Under the pieces are notes generated by a model, which was not told the DNA's origin, made no database searches, and was given only the letters and a program-made list of their open reading frames with translations. DNA of 34,630 bases from an uncultured Acidimicrobiales bacterium (GTDB lineage: Bacteria; Actinomycetota; Acidimicrobiia; Acidimicrobiales; CALAML01): positions 1 through 34,630 of the forward strand of contig CALAML010000106.1 of the NCBI GenBank assembly GCA_937925845.1, given 5' to 3'. The first letter of the stretch is position 1; each line of letters opens with the position of its first letter. This document shows, in pieces, positions 1 to 8,144 of the stretch. The position numbers and the translations under genes were made by a program.

Positions 1-282
1 GAAGCGTTTCGGTCGATCGCAACGCTGTGACGAAACCGCGAGCACCACCGGCGGTTGGTTCGCCGCAGCTTGGCTCGGGGCGGCAGTTGGCTCGGCGGTT
101 TCAGACTCTTCGGGAGGCTCGAGCGACGCAAGCGTGTCAGCTGTTGGCGAAGTGAGTCCGGTTTGTCTCGACCCCGGAGACTCAACCGCGCCACAGCCGC
201 TGATGGCGACCACGAGCACCAGGAACATCGCGGCCGACGCGGCGCGGACCGCGATACCAGCCTTGTCTTCGGCCCTGTTCAA
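1..282 (-). CDS. Lipoprotein, 3' end beyond left edge
   Basis: This reading frame stays open from the left edge to a TTG at 282-280, which overlaps the TGA stop of the acyl-CoA ligase (281-279), suggesting translational coupling. An internal ATG at 228 is the alternative start. From the TTG the protein has a basic N-terminus, a hydrophobic run (FLVLVVAI) and a lipobox-like SGC, so a lipid-anchored exported protein is likely, with the lipidated Cys at about residue 30. After the Cys comes a Ser/Thr/Pro/Glu-rich linker, as is common between a lipid anchor and a folded domain. The folded domain is not visible, so no function can be given. Neither start has a clear Shine-Dalgarno at good spacing. 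Confidence 0.6.
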   Translation of the reverse strand, partial: MNRAEDKAGIAVRAASAAMFLVLVVAISGCGAVESPGSRQTGLTSPTADTLASLEPPEESETAEPTAAPSQAAANQPPVVLAVSSQRCDRPKRF

Positions 283-1907
283 ACCTCTTCGACGGTGAGG
301 TCGCCGTTGGCGTAGGAGGCCCTCAGGTCTTTCTTTGAGAACTTGCCCACCGAGGTCTTCGGAACTTCGTCGATGAAGGTCCAGCGCTCGGGCAGCCACC
401 ACTTGGCCACCTTGTCTTCGAGGTAGCTGGTGAGGTCGGCGGCGGTGGCCGACTGGCCTTCGGCCAGCACCACGCAGGCCAGCGGTCGCTCATCCCAGCG
501 GTCATCGGGAACCCCGACTACCGCGGCTTCGAGCACTGCCGGGTGGCCCATCAGCGAATTTTCCAGATCGACGGAGCTGATCCACTCGCCACCCGACTTG
601 ATGACGTCTTTGGCCCGGTCGGTGATCTGCACGAAGCCGCGCGGATCGACCGTGCCGACATCGCCGGTGCGCAGCCAGCCGTCGTGGAACTTCTCCGGGG
701 AGTCATCGAGGTAGTAGGAGCCGGTGATCCAGGGACCTCGCACTTCGATTTCGCCCTGGGCTTCGTCGTCCCAGGGGAGTTCGTTTCCGGCCTCGTCGCA
801 GATGCGCAGCTCCACACCCGGGAAGACCCGGCCGGTGCGGACCCGCCAGGCGTAGGGGTCGTCGCCGGCGTTGTTCTTGGGCACGCGGGCTACCGCACCG
901 AGCGGGCTGGTTTCGGTCATGCCCCAGGCCTGGATCACTTCGACGCCGAAGGTTTCCTGGTAGCCCTCCATCAAGGACCGGGGTACGGCCGAGCCGCCGC
1001 ACACCACGTACCGCAGCGAGCTGAGGTCGGCGTCGCTGGCGTTGTGCAGGATGTCGCTCAACACGGTGGGCACCGCGCCCGAGATGGTGGGTTGGGTCTT
1101 GGCCACCAGGTCGGCGACCGGCCCCGCCTGGAGGAACTGCTGCGGCATGACCAGGTCACAGCCGGTGGTCCAGGCCGCATACGGGATGCCCCAGGCGTTG
1201 GCGTGGAACTGCGGCACGATCAGCAGCACCCGGTCGGCCTCGCCGATCTGGAGTCCCTCCATCGTCTGGGCCGCCAGGGAGTGCAACCAGGTGGAGCGGT
1301 GGGAGTAGGCCACGCCCTTCGGGTCTCCGGTGGTGCCGCTGGTGTAACACATGGCCGCGGCGGCCCGCTCATCGACCTCGGGGTAGTCATAGCCCGGCTG
1401 CTGAGCTGCCAGCAGTTCTTCGTAGTCCTGGGTGGCGCCGAGCCCGAGACCGTCGCGGGCGTCGGCATCGCCACCGTCGCACACGATGATGTGTTCCACG
1501 GTGGTGAACTGATCGCGCACCCGGGCCAGCAGCGGGGCCAGCGAGGCGTCGACGATGATCACCTTGTCCTCGGCATGGTTCACCACGTAGGCGAGCTGGT
1601 CGGGGAAGAGACGAATGTTCAGCGTGTGCAGCACCGCCCCCATGCAGGGGATGGCGAGGTAGGCCTCGAGGTGACGCTGGTTGTTCCACATGAACGTGCC
1701 AACCCGGTCGCCCGCGCCCACCCCGAGTTCGGCCAGCACCGCAGCCAGCTGATCGGCCCGATCTCCGACTTCGGCAAAGGTGGAGGTTTGCAGCTCCGCG
1801 TCGGGGCCGTGGTAGGTGATGATCTCCGAATCACTGTGGACCCGTCGGCCATGCTGGAACAGTTGCGTGATGTTGAGGGCGTAGTCCTGCATCGTGCTCT
1901 TGATCAT
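279..1907 (-). CDS. fadD: Fatty-acyl-CoA ligase (AMP-binding family)
   Basis: 542-residue ANL-superfamily adenylate-forming enzyme, expected to activate a medium- or long-chain fatty acid with ATP and CoA in the cytoplasm. The core motifs are all visible: [11 protein letters not shown] (about 188-198, phosphate-binding loop), AWGMTETSP (327-335), TGD (414-416), [14 protein letters not shown] (431-444, hinge), and [14 protein letters not shown] (516-529) with the catalytic Lys near 522. Length is normal for the family. The opening matches the usual N-terminus of this subgroup; the first ATG (1907) is used, with another Met five codons in. The stop overlaps the start of the downstream lipoprotein. 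The related methylmercaptopropionate-CoA ligase (DmdB) is an alternative that cannot be excluded from motifs alone. Confidence 0.9.
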   Translation of the reverse strand: MIKSTMQDYALNITQLFQHGRRVHSDSEIITYHGPDAELQTSTFAEVGDRADQLAAVLAELGVGAGDRVGTFMWNNQRHLEAYLAIPCMGAVLHTLNIRLFPDQLAYVVNHAEDKVIIVDASLAPLLARVRDQFTTVEHIIVCDGGDADARDGLGLGATQDYEELLAAQQPGYDYPEVDERAAAAMCYTSGTTGDPKGVAYSHRSTWLHSLAAQTMEGLQIGEADRVLLIVPQFHANAWGIPYAAWTTGCDLVMPQQFLQAGPVADLVAKTQPTISGAVPTVLSDILHNASDADLSSLRYVVCGGSAVPRSLMEGYQETFGVEVIQAWGMTETSPLGAVARVPKNNAGDDPYAWRVRTGRVFPGVELRICDEAGNELPWDDEAQGEIEVRGPWITGSYYLDDSPEKFHDGWLRTGDVGTVDPRGFVQITDRAKDVIKSGGEWISSVDLENSLMGHPAVLEAAVVGVPDDRWDERPLACVVLAEGQSATAADLTSYLEDKVAKWWLPERWTFIDEVPKTSVGKFSKKDLRASYANGDLTVEEV

Positions 1908-2025
1908 GGAGAGACTCTGCCTCGCGTCTCCGCTTCGCTCAAGCGCGATCGGTCGACGGTGCCACTGCCGACTCTCGGGGATAGATCCCCTTGGTCACTC
2001 TTTGCGGGTGTGGTCTCTTGGGGTC

Positions 2026-3321
2026 ATGGCCCCATCCACAGCACCCTCCCCAAAGACCGGCTCCACGCTCACATTCATGGTGTTGGCCACCCTCGCCTTT
2101 ACCGCCGTGACCGGTCTCGGCTTGGCGATGACCGCTCGCCCGGCCGCCGCCAACACGACCGGGGATGTCACCTACTGCTCCCCACCCGTGGTTACTGTCG
2201 GGCCGGAAATCGCTAACGGCATGATCGACATGAGGGTCCGGATGCGCTTCTTCGCGCCGGCAACCGCGGATGACCGGGTCGTCATCTGGCGCAACGGTCG
2301 GGTCGTGCGGACGGTGGGCCAGTTGGTCGATCGACCCGACCAGGTCGATATTCCTGTTCCGGTCGTCGAAGGGGTCAACCATCTCTCCGCCGCGCTGGGC
2401 CGGGTGCAGGATGGTCGGGTCGTGGTGACCTCCTACAACGACTACTGCGGCCGCTACAACCACGTTCGGGGCCACACCCAACTCACCTGCCGGGTGAGTC
2501 GCTCCAACGGAACCGACGCCGCCGCGGGCCTGTCATTGCAGGCTCGCGACAACTTCCTCCTGGCCCCGTTCACCGATGAGAGTCTCGAGATCTACCGCAA
2601 TGGTCGGCTGCTACGACGCTGGGACGTCGCCGAGAATCGCATCTTCGGGTTCACCTACGCCGCCGCCCTCGACGTCACCTCCCACTACTCGGTAGCCAAG
2701 ATCCGCGTCGACCAAGCCGGGCGGGTCACGAGTCGATCAAGTCGCGTCTACTGCGGCCGGCTCGACCCGATTCGGCTCACCGGAAGCTGTTCGCTGAGCG
2801 GCTCCGGATCGGCGGTTGCCGTGCGCTTCACCAGTTCCGGCTTCGTCGCCTCCGACCCGAACGTGCGCCTCAGCGTGACGATCTTGCGCAACGGAAAAAC
2901 GATTTCGCCCACGCTGGGTTTGCTGAACACCGACGCCGAGTGGCTGGACCGCTCGGCACGGGCCGGCAAGCGCTACCACTACTCGGTTCGCTTCCCGACG
3001 GTGAGCGGACGGACGGTTACGGCCTACTGTGGCGCCATTCAGGGTCAGAACTCGGCCGCGGTTCCGCCGGTGCCATGGTGCCGGGCCCACGGCTTAACCC
3101 CCGATCGTGAGCGGGCCGGCGCCATCGCCACCCTCGACAAGCCGGTCTCCCACTACGAGCTGTTCGATCAGGACGGGTTTGTCGCCCGGTTCACTGGCGC
3201 TCGGGAGGACGGGCCCGCGGTCTCCATGCCGCAGTCGCTGCGACGCCAGGCCGTGCCCGAGTACTACGTGGTCGCGGTCCAGGACGGTCAGCGCAGTGCT
3301 CCGACCCCCTGCCCGAAGTAA
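2026..3321 (+). CDS. Secreted protein with four Cys-bounded Ig/Fn3-like repeats
   Basis: 431 residues from the ATG at 2026. That start is chosen because it is followed by a basic n-region, a hydrophobic core (FMVLATLAFTAVTGLGLAM) and a plausible signal-peptidase site after ARPAAA. The open frame extends upstream to 1894, but that part looks non-coding. The mature protein is built of about four units of roughly 90-100 residues. Units 1-3 each begin near a Cys, carry an I-x-RNG(R/K) turn and end in YCG; unit 4 is more diverged and ends in PCPK. The paired cysteines suggest one disulfide per Ig- or fibronectin-III-like domain. No catalytic motif is seen; a cell-surface or matrix role is inference. 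Its start lies 118 bp from the divergent acyl-CoA ligase. Confidence 0.75.
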   Translation: MAPSTAPSPKTGSTLTFMVLATLAFTAVTGLGLAMTARPAAANTTGDVTYCSPPVVTVGPEIANGMIDMRVRMRFFAPATADDRVVIWRNGRVVRTVGQLVDRPDQVDIPVPVVEGVNHLSAALGRVQDGRVVVTSYNDYCGRYNHVRGHTQLTCRVSRSNGTDAAAGLSLQARDNFLLAPFTDESLEIYRNGRLLRRWDVAENRIFGFTYAAALDVTSHYSVAKIRVDQAGRVTSRSSRVYCGRLDPIRLTGSCSLSGSGSAVAVRFTSSGFVASDPNVRLSVTILRNGKTISPTLGLLNTDAEWLDRSARAGKRYHYSVRFPTVSGRTVTAYCGAIQGQNSAAVPPVPWCRAHGLTPDRERAGAIATLDKPVSHYELFDQDGFVARFTGAREDGPAVSMPQSLRRQAVPEYYVVAVQDGQRSAPTPCPK

Positions 3322-3380
3322 CGCCCCCTGACCCGGGCGAGACGCCGGGCGCCACCTCCTCACCCGCCATCGACGTTGTG

Positions 3381-3406
3381 GCCGCCTCGCTAGCGGCGGA
3401 GGCGGC
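3381..3406. terminator. Possible hairpin at convergent gene ends
   Basis: GCCGCCTC (3381-3388) pairs with GAGGCGGC (3399-3406) across a 10-base loop at the convergent ends of the secreted repeat protein and trkH, overlapping the last codons of trkH. No T-tract follows, so a terminator role is tentative. Confidence 0.3.
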
Positions 3407-4901
3407 GGGGGAGGATCGGGATGGCGCTGAGCGCCAACAGCACCGGGTAGATCTCGAGGCGGCCCAATAGCATAGCGCTGAGCGCGATCATCCGACCCGG
3501 CCTCGGGATATTGCGGAAGTCGTTCTCGGGGGAGATGTCGCCGAGGCCGGGGCCAACGTTGCCGAGGGCGCTGGCCGCGGCCGAGAGGCCGGTGACCAGG
3601 TCGGTCCCGGTGATGAGTAACAGCATGGCGGTGGTTCCGAAGATGGCCAGCGCCAGGATCAGAAAGCCCATGATGCGGTTGGTGACGTCCTGGGAAACCG
3701 AAGCGGTACCGATCCGGATCGGTCTCACTAGTCGGGGGTGAAGTTGGCGCAGCGTCTCGCGATGGGCGTAGCTGGCCACGGCGAGCAGCCGCACCATCTT
3801 TACGCCGCCGGCGGTGGAGCCGGCCATGCCACCCAGGGGCATCAGCAAGAGCAGGAGGCCCTGGGCTGGCACGTCCCAGTCGCCGAAGTTCGCGGTGCCG
3901 TAGCCAGTGGTTGATACCACGGTGAGCACGGCAAAGATGCTGTTGCGGATGCCCTCATGCATCGCCAGTTCGCTCTGGCCCGAGGTAACGTAGACGATCA
4001 GGCTGGCGATGGCGACCAGGCCGAGATAGGCCTTGAACTCGGCCGAGTGCAGAAGTGGTTTCGGGGTGCCCCGCAGCACCTTGTACCAGAGTACGAAGCT
4101 CCCGCCGGCGAGGAACATGGCGATGATGGCCACCCATTCGATCGCGGCCGAGCCGAAGTGGCCCAACGAGGCGTTGTAGGGCGAGAACCCGCCGGTCGAC
4201 ACCGTGGTGAACGAATGGGACAGGGCGTCGTAGAGATCCATGCCGAAGATCATGTAGGCGATGGCCACGGCCACGGTGAAGCTGATGTAGACGATCCAGA
4301 GCCGCTTGGCTGTCTCCTGCACCCTGGGGGTGAGTCGTTCGCCGGTCGGGCCGGGGGCTTCTGCCACAAGAAGATCCATGCCGCCACCGCCGATCGTCGG
4401 GAGCACTGCCACTACCAGCACGATCACCCCCATGCCACCGATCCACTGGCTCATCGAGCGCCAAAACAGCACCCCCTTGGAGGTGCCTTCGATCGGACGC
4501 AGCACAGTGGCGCCGGTGGTGGTGAAACCCGAGACCGATTCGAAGATGGCGTCGTCGATGGTGTCGAAGGTGCCGGTGAGGATGTAGGGCAGGGCGCCGG
4601 CCGCGGTCAGGCCAAGCCAGGCGGCGATGACGGTAACAAAGATGTCGAGGATCTGGATTCGATCGGGCATGCGGGTGCCCTGGAAGCCCGCGATCCCGAC
4701 GCCGATCCAGAGCAGACCGCACAAGGCGAGGGTGATCGTTTCGCTGCCCCCGTCGATCACCTCGACGATCGAGGAGACCAGGATGCCGGCGCCGACCATG
4801 GTGAGGGTCACCGAGACCACGTGCAGGGGAAGGCTGCGGTAGCCGACCTGTTGTGCCCGCTCGTAGGCCCGTCCGGCGCGACCGCCGAGCAGGCTGGTCA
4901 T
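3390..4901 (-). CDS. trkH: TrkH-family potassium uptake membrane subunit
   Basis: 503-residue polytopic membrane protein, the K+-translocating subunit of a Trk/Ktr system. The four P-loop/filter segments typical of TrkH/KtrB are visible: SGFTTTGATVL, FTTVSTGGFSPYN, VVSTTGYGTANFG and SALGNVGPGLG. Also present are the family signatures GGMAGSTAGGVK and LGRLEIYPVL near the C-terminus. The ATG at 4901 overlaps the stop of trkA (ATGA), so the two subunits are translationally coupled, with TrkA made first. Transport is expected to depend on the cytoplasmic TrkA ring. Length and motif order are normal. Confidence 0.95.
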   Translation of the reverse strand: MTSLLGGRAGRAYERAQQVGYRSLPLHVVSVTLTMVGAGILVSSIVEVIDGGSETITLALCGLLWIGVGIAGFQGTRMPDRIQILDIFVTVIAAWLGLTAAGALPYILTGTFDTIDDAIFESVSGFTTTGATVLRPIEGTSKGVLFWRSMSQWIGGMGVIVLVVAVLPTIGGGGMDLLVAEAPGPTGERLTPRVQETAKRLWIVYISFTVAVAIAYMIFGMDLYDALSHSFTTVSTGGFSPYNASLGHFGSAAIEWVAIIAMFLAGGSFVLWYKVLRGTPKPLLHSAEFKAYLGLVAIASLIVYVTSGQSELAMHEGIRNSIFAVLTVVSTTGYGTANFGDWDVPAQGLLLLLMPLGGMAGSTAGGVKMVRLLAVASYAHRETLRQLHPRLVRPIRIGTASVSQDVTNRIMGFLILALAIFGTTAMLLLITGTDLVTGLSAAASALGNVGPGLGDISPENDFRNIPRPGRMIALSAMLLGRLEIYPVLLALSAIPILPRRLRR

Positions 4902-6247
4902 CGGGTGAAGAGGACTCGGGCTTCGGCCAGAGAGTCCGGGCGGGCAAATACCACCAGGTGGTCGCCGGCATGGAGTCGGGTGTTGCCGGAGCAGATTTCG
5001 GACCGGCCGTCGCGGTCGATCCGGGCACCGAGCAGCACGTCATCGGGGAGGCTGATCTCGGCGACGATCATGCCTTCGGCCGGCGCTCCCGGTTCGATGC
5101 GGAACTCGTCGACTTCGGTGTCGCTTTCGAGGAAGGTGGCCACCGCCGCAGTGCCGCCGCGCACCTGGCGCAGTACCGAGTTGGCCGACGCGGTTCGGGG
5201 GCTGAGGGCGGCGTCGATGCCGAGTCGGCGGACCAGGCTGAGGAGTTCGAGCCGGTGGAGTACGGTCACGGTGAAAGGTGAGCCTTCGGCCGCGGCGAAG
5301 GCGCAGGCGAGCACGTTCGACGCGTCTTCGCCGGAGGTGGCCACCACCGCATCCATGCGGCTGATCGATTCCTGGGCCAGCAGCTCGGTGTCGGTGATGT
5401 CGCCCTGCACCACCACCACCTTATGGAGGGTTTCGGAGAGAAACGCGGCGCGGGCCGGATCGCGTTCGATCACCACAACGTCGGCACCTTCGGTTTGGAG
5501 CTGTGATGCCACCCGGGTGCCGATGGCGCCGCCGCCGAGCACCATCACCTTGCGGGCTTCGCCGCCGCCGATGCCGAGCAGGCTGAGCAGCTTGCGGCGA
5601 CTGTCGCCGGTGGTGAGGACCCGGATGTGGTCGTTGTCGGCGAGCTGATAGTCGCCGCCGGGGATGGTCGTCTCACCGTCCCGGGTGACTGCGCCCACCA
5701 GGAAGTCGACCACGCGGCCAAACTCGGAGTTGAGCGACGAGAGGGTGCGGCCGGAGAAGGGTGATTCGGGAGCGACGTAGGCCCCGATCACCACCAGGTC
5801 GCCGACCGGCATCGGGTAGACCTCATCGACGCCGGGGCTGTGGACCAGCTCCAGGACTTCGTCGGCGGTCTCGGAGTCGGGGTCGATGATGAGGTCGGCG
5901 GCGACGGCCCGACACAGGTCGGCGCCAGCGGGGCCGCGGAGTTCGTCGGATTGCAGCCGCACCACGGTGGTGCGCACGCCCGCCTGCTTGCCGAGGATGG
6001 CGGCGATCATGTTGACCTCGTCGTCCTGGGTGACCGATGCCAACATGTCGGCCCGTTTGATGCCGGCTTCGTTGAGCGCAGTGGGGGATGATCCGCTACC
6101 GAGCACGACCTGCACGTCCAGCTGTGCCGACAGACTTTCGGCGATCGACCGATCGACCTCGATCACCGCCACCTCGTGATGCTCAGCTACGAGCACCTCT
6201 GCGAGGTAGCGGCCGATCTCGCCCGCGCCGACGATGACAATATGCAC
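4898..6247 (-). CDS. trkA: TrkA-type potassium uptake regulatory subunit, two RCK modules
   Basis: 449 residues from the GTG at 6247-6245, chosen because it gives the standard MHIVIVGAGEIG opening; the frame is open further upstream to an ATG at 6331, but that stretch is unlike TrkA. The protein has two RCK units in tandem: a Rossmann NAD(H)-binding motif at the very start (GAGEIG) ending in an acidic residue (VIEVD), and a second (VLGGGAIG...VVIERD) around residue 230, each followed by an RCK_C domain. TrkA gates TrkH in response to nucleotides. The gene is immediately upstream of trkH with a 4-base overlap. Upstream lies a strong hairpin that separates it from the selenoprotein gene. No strong Shine-Dalgarno is seen before the GTG. 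Confidence 0.92.
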   Translation of the reverse strand: MHIVIVGAGEIGRYLAEVLVAEHHEVAVIEVDRSIAESLSAQLDVQVVLGSGSSPTALNEAGIKRADMLASVTQDDEVNMIAAILGKQAGVRTTVVRLQSDELRGPAGADLCRAVAADLIIDPDSETADEVLELVHSPGVDEVYPMPVGDLVVIGAYVAPESPFSGRTLSSLNSEFGRVVDFLVGAVTRDGETTIPGGDYQLADNDHIRVLTTGDSRRKLLSLLGIGGGEARKVMVLGGGAIGTRVASQLQTEGADVVVIERDPARAAFLSETLHKVVVVQGDITDTELLAQESISRMDAVVATSGEDASNVLACAFAAAEGSPFTVTVLHRLELLSLVRRLGIDAALSPRTASANSVLRQVRGGTAAVATFLESDTEVDEFRIEPGAPAEGMIVAEISLPDDVLLGARIDRDGRSEICSGNTRLHAGDHLVVFARPDSLAEARVLFTR

Positions 6248-6350
6248 CGTTATAGGGTGCCCGATTCGCCGTCGTTTGGCCCGGATCCCAACCGAAAATC
6301 CAACGTCGCCGCTGTCAGCGAGAACCGCCACGTTGAGTGACCCTCAGAAC

Positions 6351-6391
6351 AACCGGGTCCGTTCGGGGTCTGACCCCAGATGGACCCGGTT
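6351..6391. terminator. Long nested hairpin with GGGGTCTGACCCC core
   Basis: Outer arms AACCGGGTCC (6351-6360) and GGACCCGGTT (6382-6391) are perfectly complementary. They enclose inner arms GGGGTC (6365-6370) and GACCCC (6372-6377) around a single T. The hairpin begins 9 bases after the selenoprotein stop and precedes trkA on the same strand. A role as a T-less terminator is likely, and its core recurs near 8053, so it may also be a REP-like element. Confidence 0.6.
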
Positions 6392-6399
6392 TGGACTAC

Positions 6400-7302
6400 T
6401 CAGGTTCGGGTTTTGGCGGCCGCTTGTTTGGCTTTTCTTGCTTCGCCAACCGCCAGGTACTCGTCGGCCTTTGTTGGATCGACGTACATGAAGTTGATTT
6501 TCCAGTCGTCATTGGCCCAGGCGAAGGGGGTTTGGACGGTGGTTTGGGGGGCGAAGGCCAGGGCCAGCAGGTCGAGGCCCATGGCCACGATTGCTCGCTG
6601 GGTGTCGGGTTCGTCGGGCGGTCCGCAGGGGTTGCCGAGAGGGAAGTCGGAGAACAGAAATCGCGACACCGCAGCCTGTTCGACGATGTCTCGGGCGCTG
6701 CCGACGATCACGGTGGGGATGCCAGCCTCTTCGAGGTGACGGGCAACCAGACTCACGGTCTGGTGACACACCGGTCAGAGGGGCACCAGCATCACCACGT
6801 CGACGTCGTCTTCGCGGACCCAAGCTTCGACGGTTGCGGCATCGGCGCGGGTACGCCGCTGGCTGTATTCGGTGGGCACCCCGTAGAAGCGGGGAGACAC
6901 CGACCCAAGATGTCCGGCCTCGGCCAGCTCACGAAGCCGGGCCAGCGGTAGATAGGTTTCGGTGTCGTGGGTGTGGGTGGCTTCTTTGTCCCACGACAGG
7001 TCCTGGGTGAACATCGCTTCGGGGGCTGGGTCGCTCGGGGCGGCGTAGGGCTCTTTGGCCAGCACCAGGTCGGGGCCGTCGCCGGTGTCGAGGCTGCCAT
7101 CGTTGCGGGGGAGGAACGAGGTGGTCACTACGCCGATGCGGGACTCGGCGAGCGGTTTGGTCAGCTCGGCGAACGGGGCGGTGGCGTTGGTGGCCCAGCG
7201 ATAGGCCTGGTCGTAGCCGTAGGCCTCGTACAACTCGCGTGATTTGTCGATGTAGCTCACGAAGTTGCGGTGGGCTCCCGGTGGCGGTGCTTCGGCGGTC
7301 AT
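6400..7302 (-). CDS. GrdB/PrdB-like selenoprotein with in-frame TGA as selenocysteine
   Basis: An ORF of 175 codons (7302-6778) ends in TGA at 6777-6775, and the same frame continues without another stop to 6400. The joined product is 300 residues. Around the TGA it reads LVPL-U-PVCHQTVSLVAR, giving a UxxC redox motif (Sec176, Cys179). The region matches my memory of the glycine/sarcosine/betaine/D-proline reductase selenoprotein B family (GrdB/PrdB-like, PF07355), where Cys-containing relatives have C at this site. Downstream FSDFPLGNPCGPPDEP is also family-like. A hairpin starts 10 nt after the TGA, as in bacterial SECIS elements. Automatic callers would split it or call it a pseudogene. 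The substrate is unknown; no grdA, grdC or sel genes lie in the window. A plain nonsense mutation is the main alternative. Confidence 0.85.
6746..6764 (-). promoter_or_regulatory. Probable bacterial SECIS hairpin
   Basis: On the minus strand, ACCAGAC and GTCTGGT form a perfect 7-bp stem with a 5-base loop CGTGA containing GU. The stem starts 10 bases after the in-frame TGA (6777-6775), so the apical loop sits 18-22 bases downstream, close to the spacing in E. coli fdhF. It lies inside the coding sequence, as bacterial SECIS elements do, and would be read by SelB. Confidence 0.7.
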
Positions 7303-7389
7303 GGCGCCAAGCTACCGCGTTCAGTTGGTCTTGGACCGGGCCGGTTCAATCGCAGTGGCTTCGGTCTGGGTGGATATGCCCGTTGCGAG

Positions 7390-7409
7390 TGCTTAAACAT
7401 TTGCTTAAA
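7390..7409 (+). promoter_or_regulatory. Direct repeat TGCTTAAA upstream of membrane protein gene
   Basis: Two copies of TGCTTAAA start at 7390 and 7402, 12 bases apart, ending 8 bases before the start codon at 7418. This AT-rich pair stands out in a GC-rich intergenic region and could be part of a promoter or a regulator site. A similar CGCTTAA occurs near 14654 upstream of the alcohol dehydrogenase. Function is unproven. Confidence 0.3.
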
Positions 7410-7417
7410 GTGGTGGT

Positions 7418-7954
7418 ATGGAGCCCGTCGAAACTGCAGCTATCTCTAGTGACGCTGTCTCCGCCAGCGTTGGCTCCCCTGACACTGATTCCGACATGTA
7501 TCGGTCGCTGAAGGTTGACCGTCGGCCGTTGAAGGGCCTCGGCTACGGGGTGCTGGCGGGTGCCTGGGGTGGTTGTCTGGCGGGTGTCGGGAGTCTGCTC
7601 GCCTGGGTTTGTGTGGTGTGGATGGTGCGGCCGCCGACCGGACCTCAGGGCTTCGGTGGCGGGGCGGTTGTGTTCGGCGTGGTCGTTGCCGCAGTGGTTG
7701 GCGCGGCGGCTGGCACGGTTCCGGGCGGTATCGGCGGGCTGTTCTTTGGGGCCAGCCGCCTTGAGCGATTCGCCCCCGCCGTGGTTGCGGTAGTGACCTC
7801 GGCCGTGTCGGTTGGCGTGATGCGGGCGCTCTACGAAGGCGACTACAACGCCGAAGTCACATCGATCGCCTCGGTGGCCGTCGCCGTATGCGGTCTGACC
7901 ATCGGCTACCCAGTCGGCCGTTGGTTCAAGCGGCTACTGGAGTCGCCATACTAA
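7418..7954 (+). CDS. Small glycine-rich membrane protein
   Basis: 178 residues from an ATG preceded by GTGGTGGT. After an acidic and Ser-rich N-terminal 40 residues there are about four hydrophobic segments: VLAGAWGGCLAGVGSLLAWV, VVFGVVVAAVVGAAAGTV, FAPAVVAVVTSAVSVGVM, and SVAVAVCGLTIGYPVG. They are rich in Gly and Ala, and the protein ends in a short basic tail (GRWFKRLL). I do not recognise a family. The layout and ending resemble the next gene (8145), whose shifted frame also ends in a Gly-rich helix followed by GRWFR, suggesting tandem paralogues. It is transcribed away from the selenoprotein gene. An integral membrane protein of unknown role. Confidence 0.7.
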   Translation: MEPVETAAISSDAVSASVGSPDTDSDMYRSLKVDRRPLKGLGYGVLAGAWGGCLAGVGSLLAWVCVVWMVRPPTGPQGFGGGAVVFGVVVAAVVGAAAGTVPGGIGGLFFGASRLERFAPAVVAVVTSAVSVGVMRALYEGDYNAEVTSIASVAVAVCGLTIGYPVGRWFKRLLESPY

Positions 7955-8033
7955 CCCCAGGGATGCCCCCGCAGCAGCGCTCGCCAGCGATGCCCGGCAG
8001 CGGTGCCCACCAGCGATGTCGCCTCGCTCCCAA

Positions 8034-8090
8034 CCCAAAAGTTGGGGTCTTTTGGGGTCTGACCCGGAATACCTCCAACTCTGGCAGGAG
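8034..8090. repeat. REP-like element: nested inverted repeat with GGGGTCTGACCC core
   Basis: CCCAAAAG (8034-8041) and CTTTTGGG (8049-8056) are perfect inverted arms. They overlap a second arrangement in which AGTTGGGGT (from 8040) faces ACCTCCAACT around the core GGGGTCTGACCC. The same 12-base core, with outer complementary arms, occurs at 6351-6391. It lies between the two small membrane-protein genes. Confidence 0.45.
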
Positions 8091-8144
8091 CGGCCTGAGG
8101 AAACGTCCATTGCCGGTTCTGGGTTCGTCCTGTTAGCTGGTGCT

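Noticed and set aside
543-2216. Long plus-strand open frame opposite the acyl-CoA ligase
   Set aside because: His/Gly/Val-rich composition of an antisense shadow; the minus strand has all family motifs.
3957-5648. Long plus-strand frame opposite trkH and trkA
   Set aside because: No protein-like motifs, His/Asp/Arg-rich, and it covers two clear genes on the other strand.
6775-6777. In-frame TGA considered as a simple pseudogene stop
   Set aside because: The downstream frame is fully conserved in style, the site is a redox Cys position and a SECIS-like hairpin follows at the right distance.
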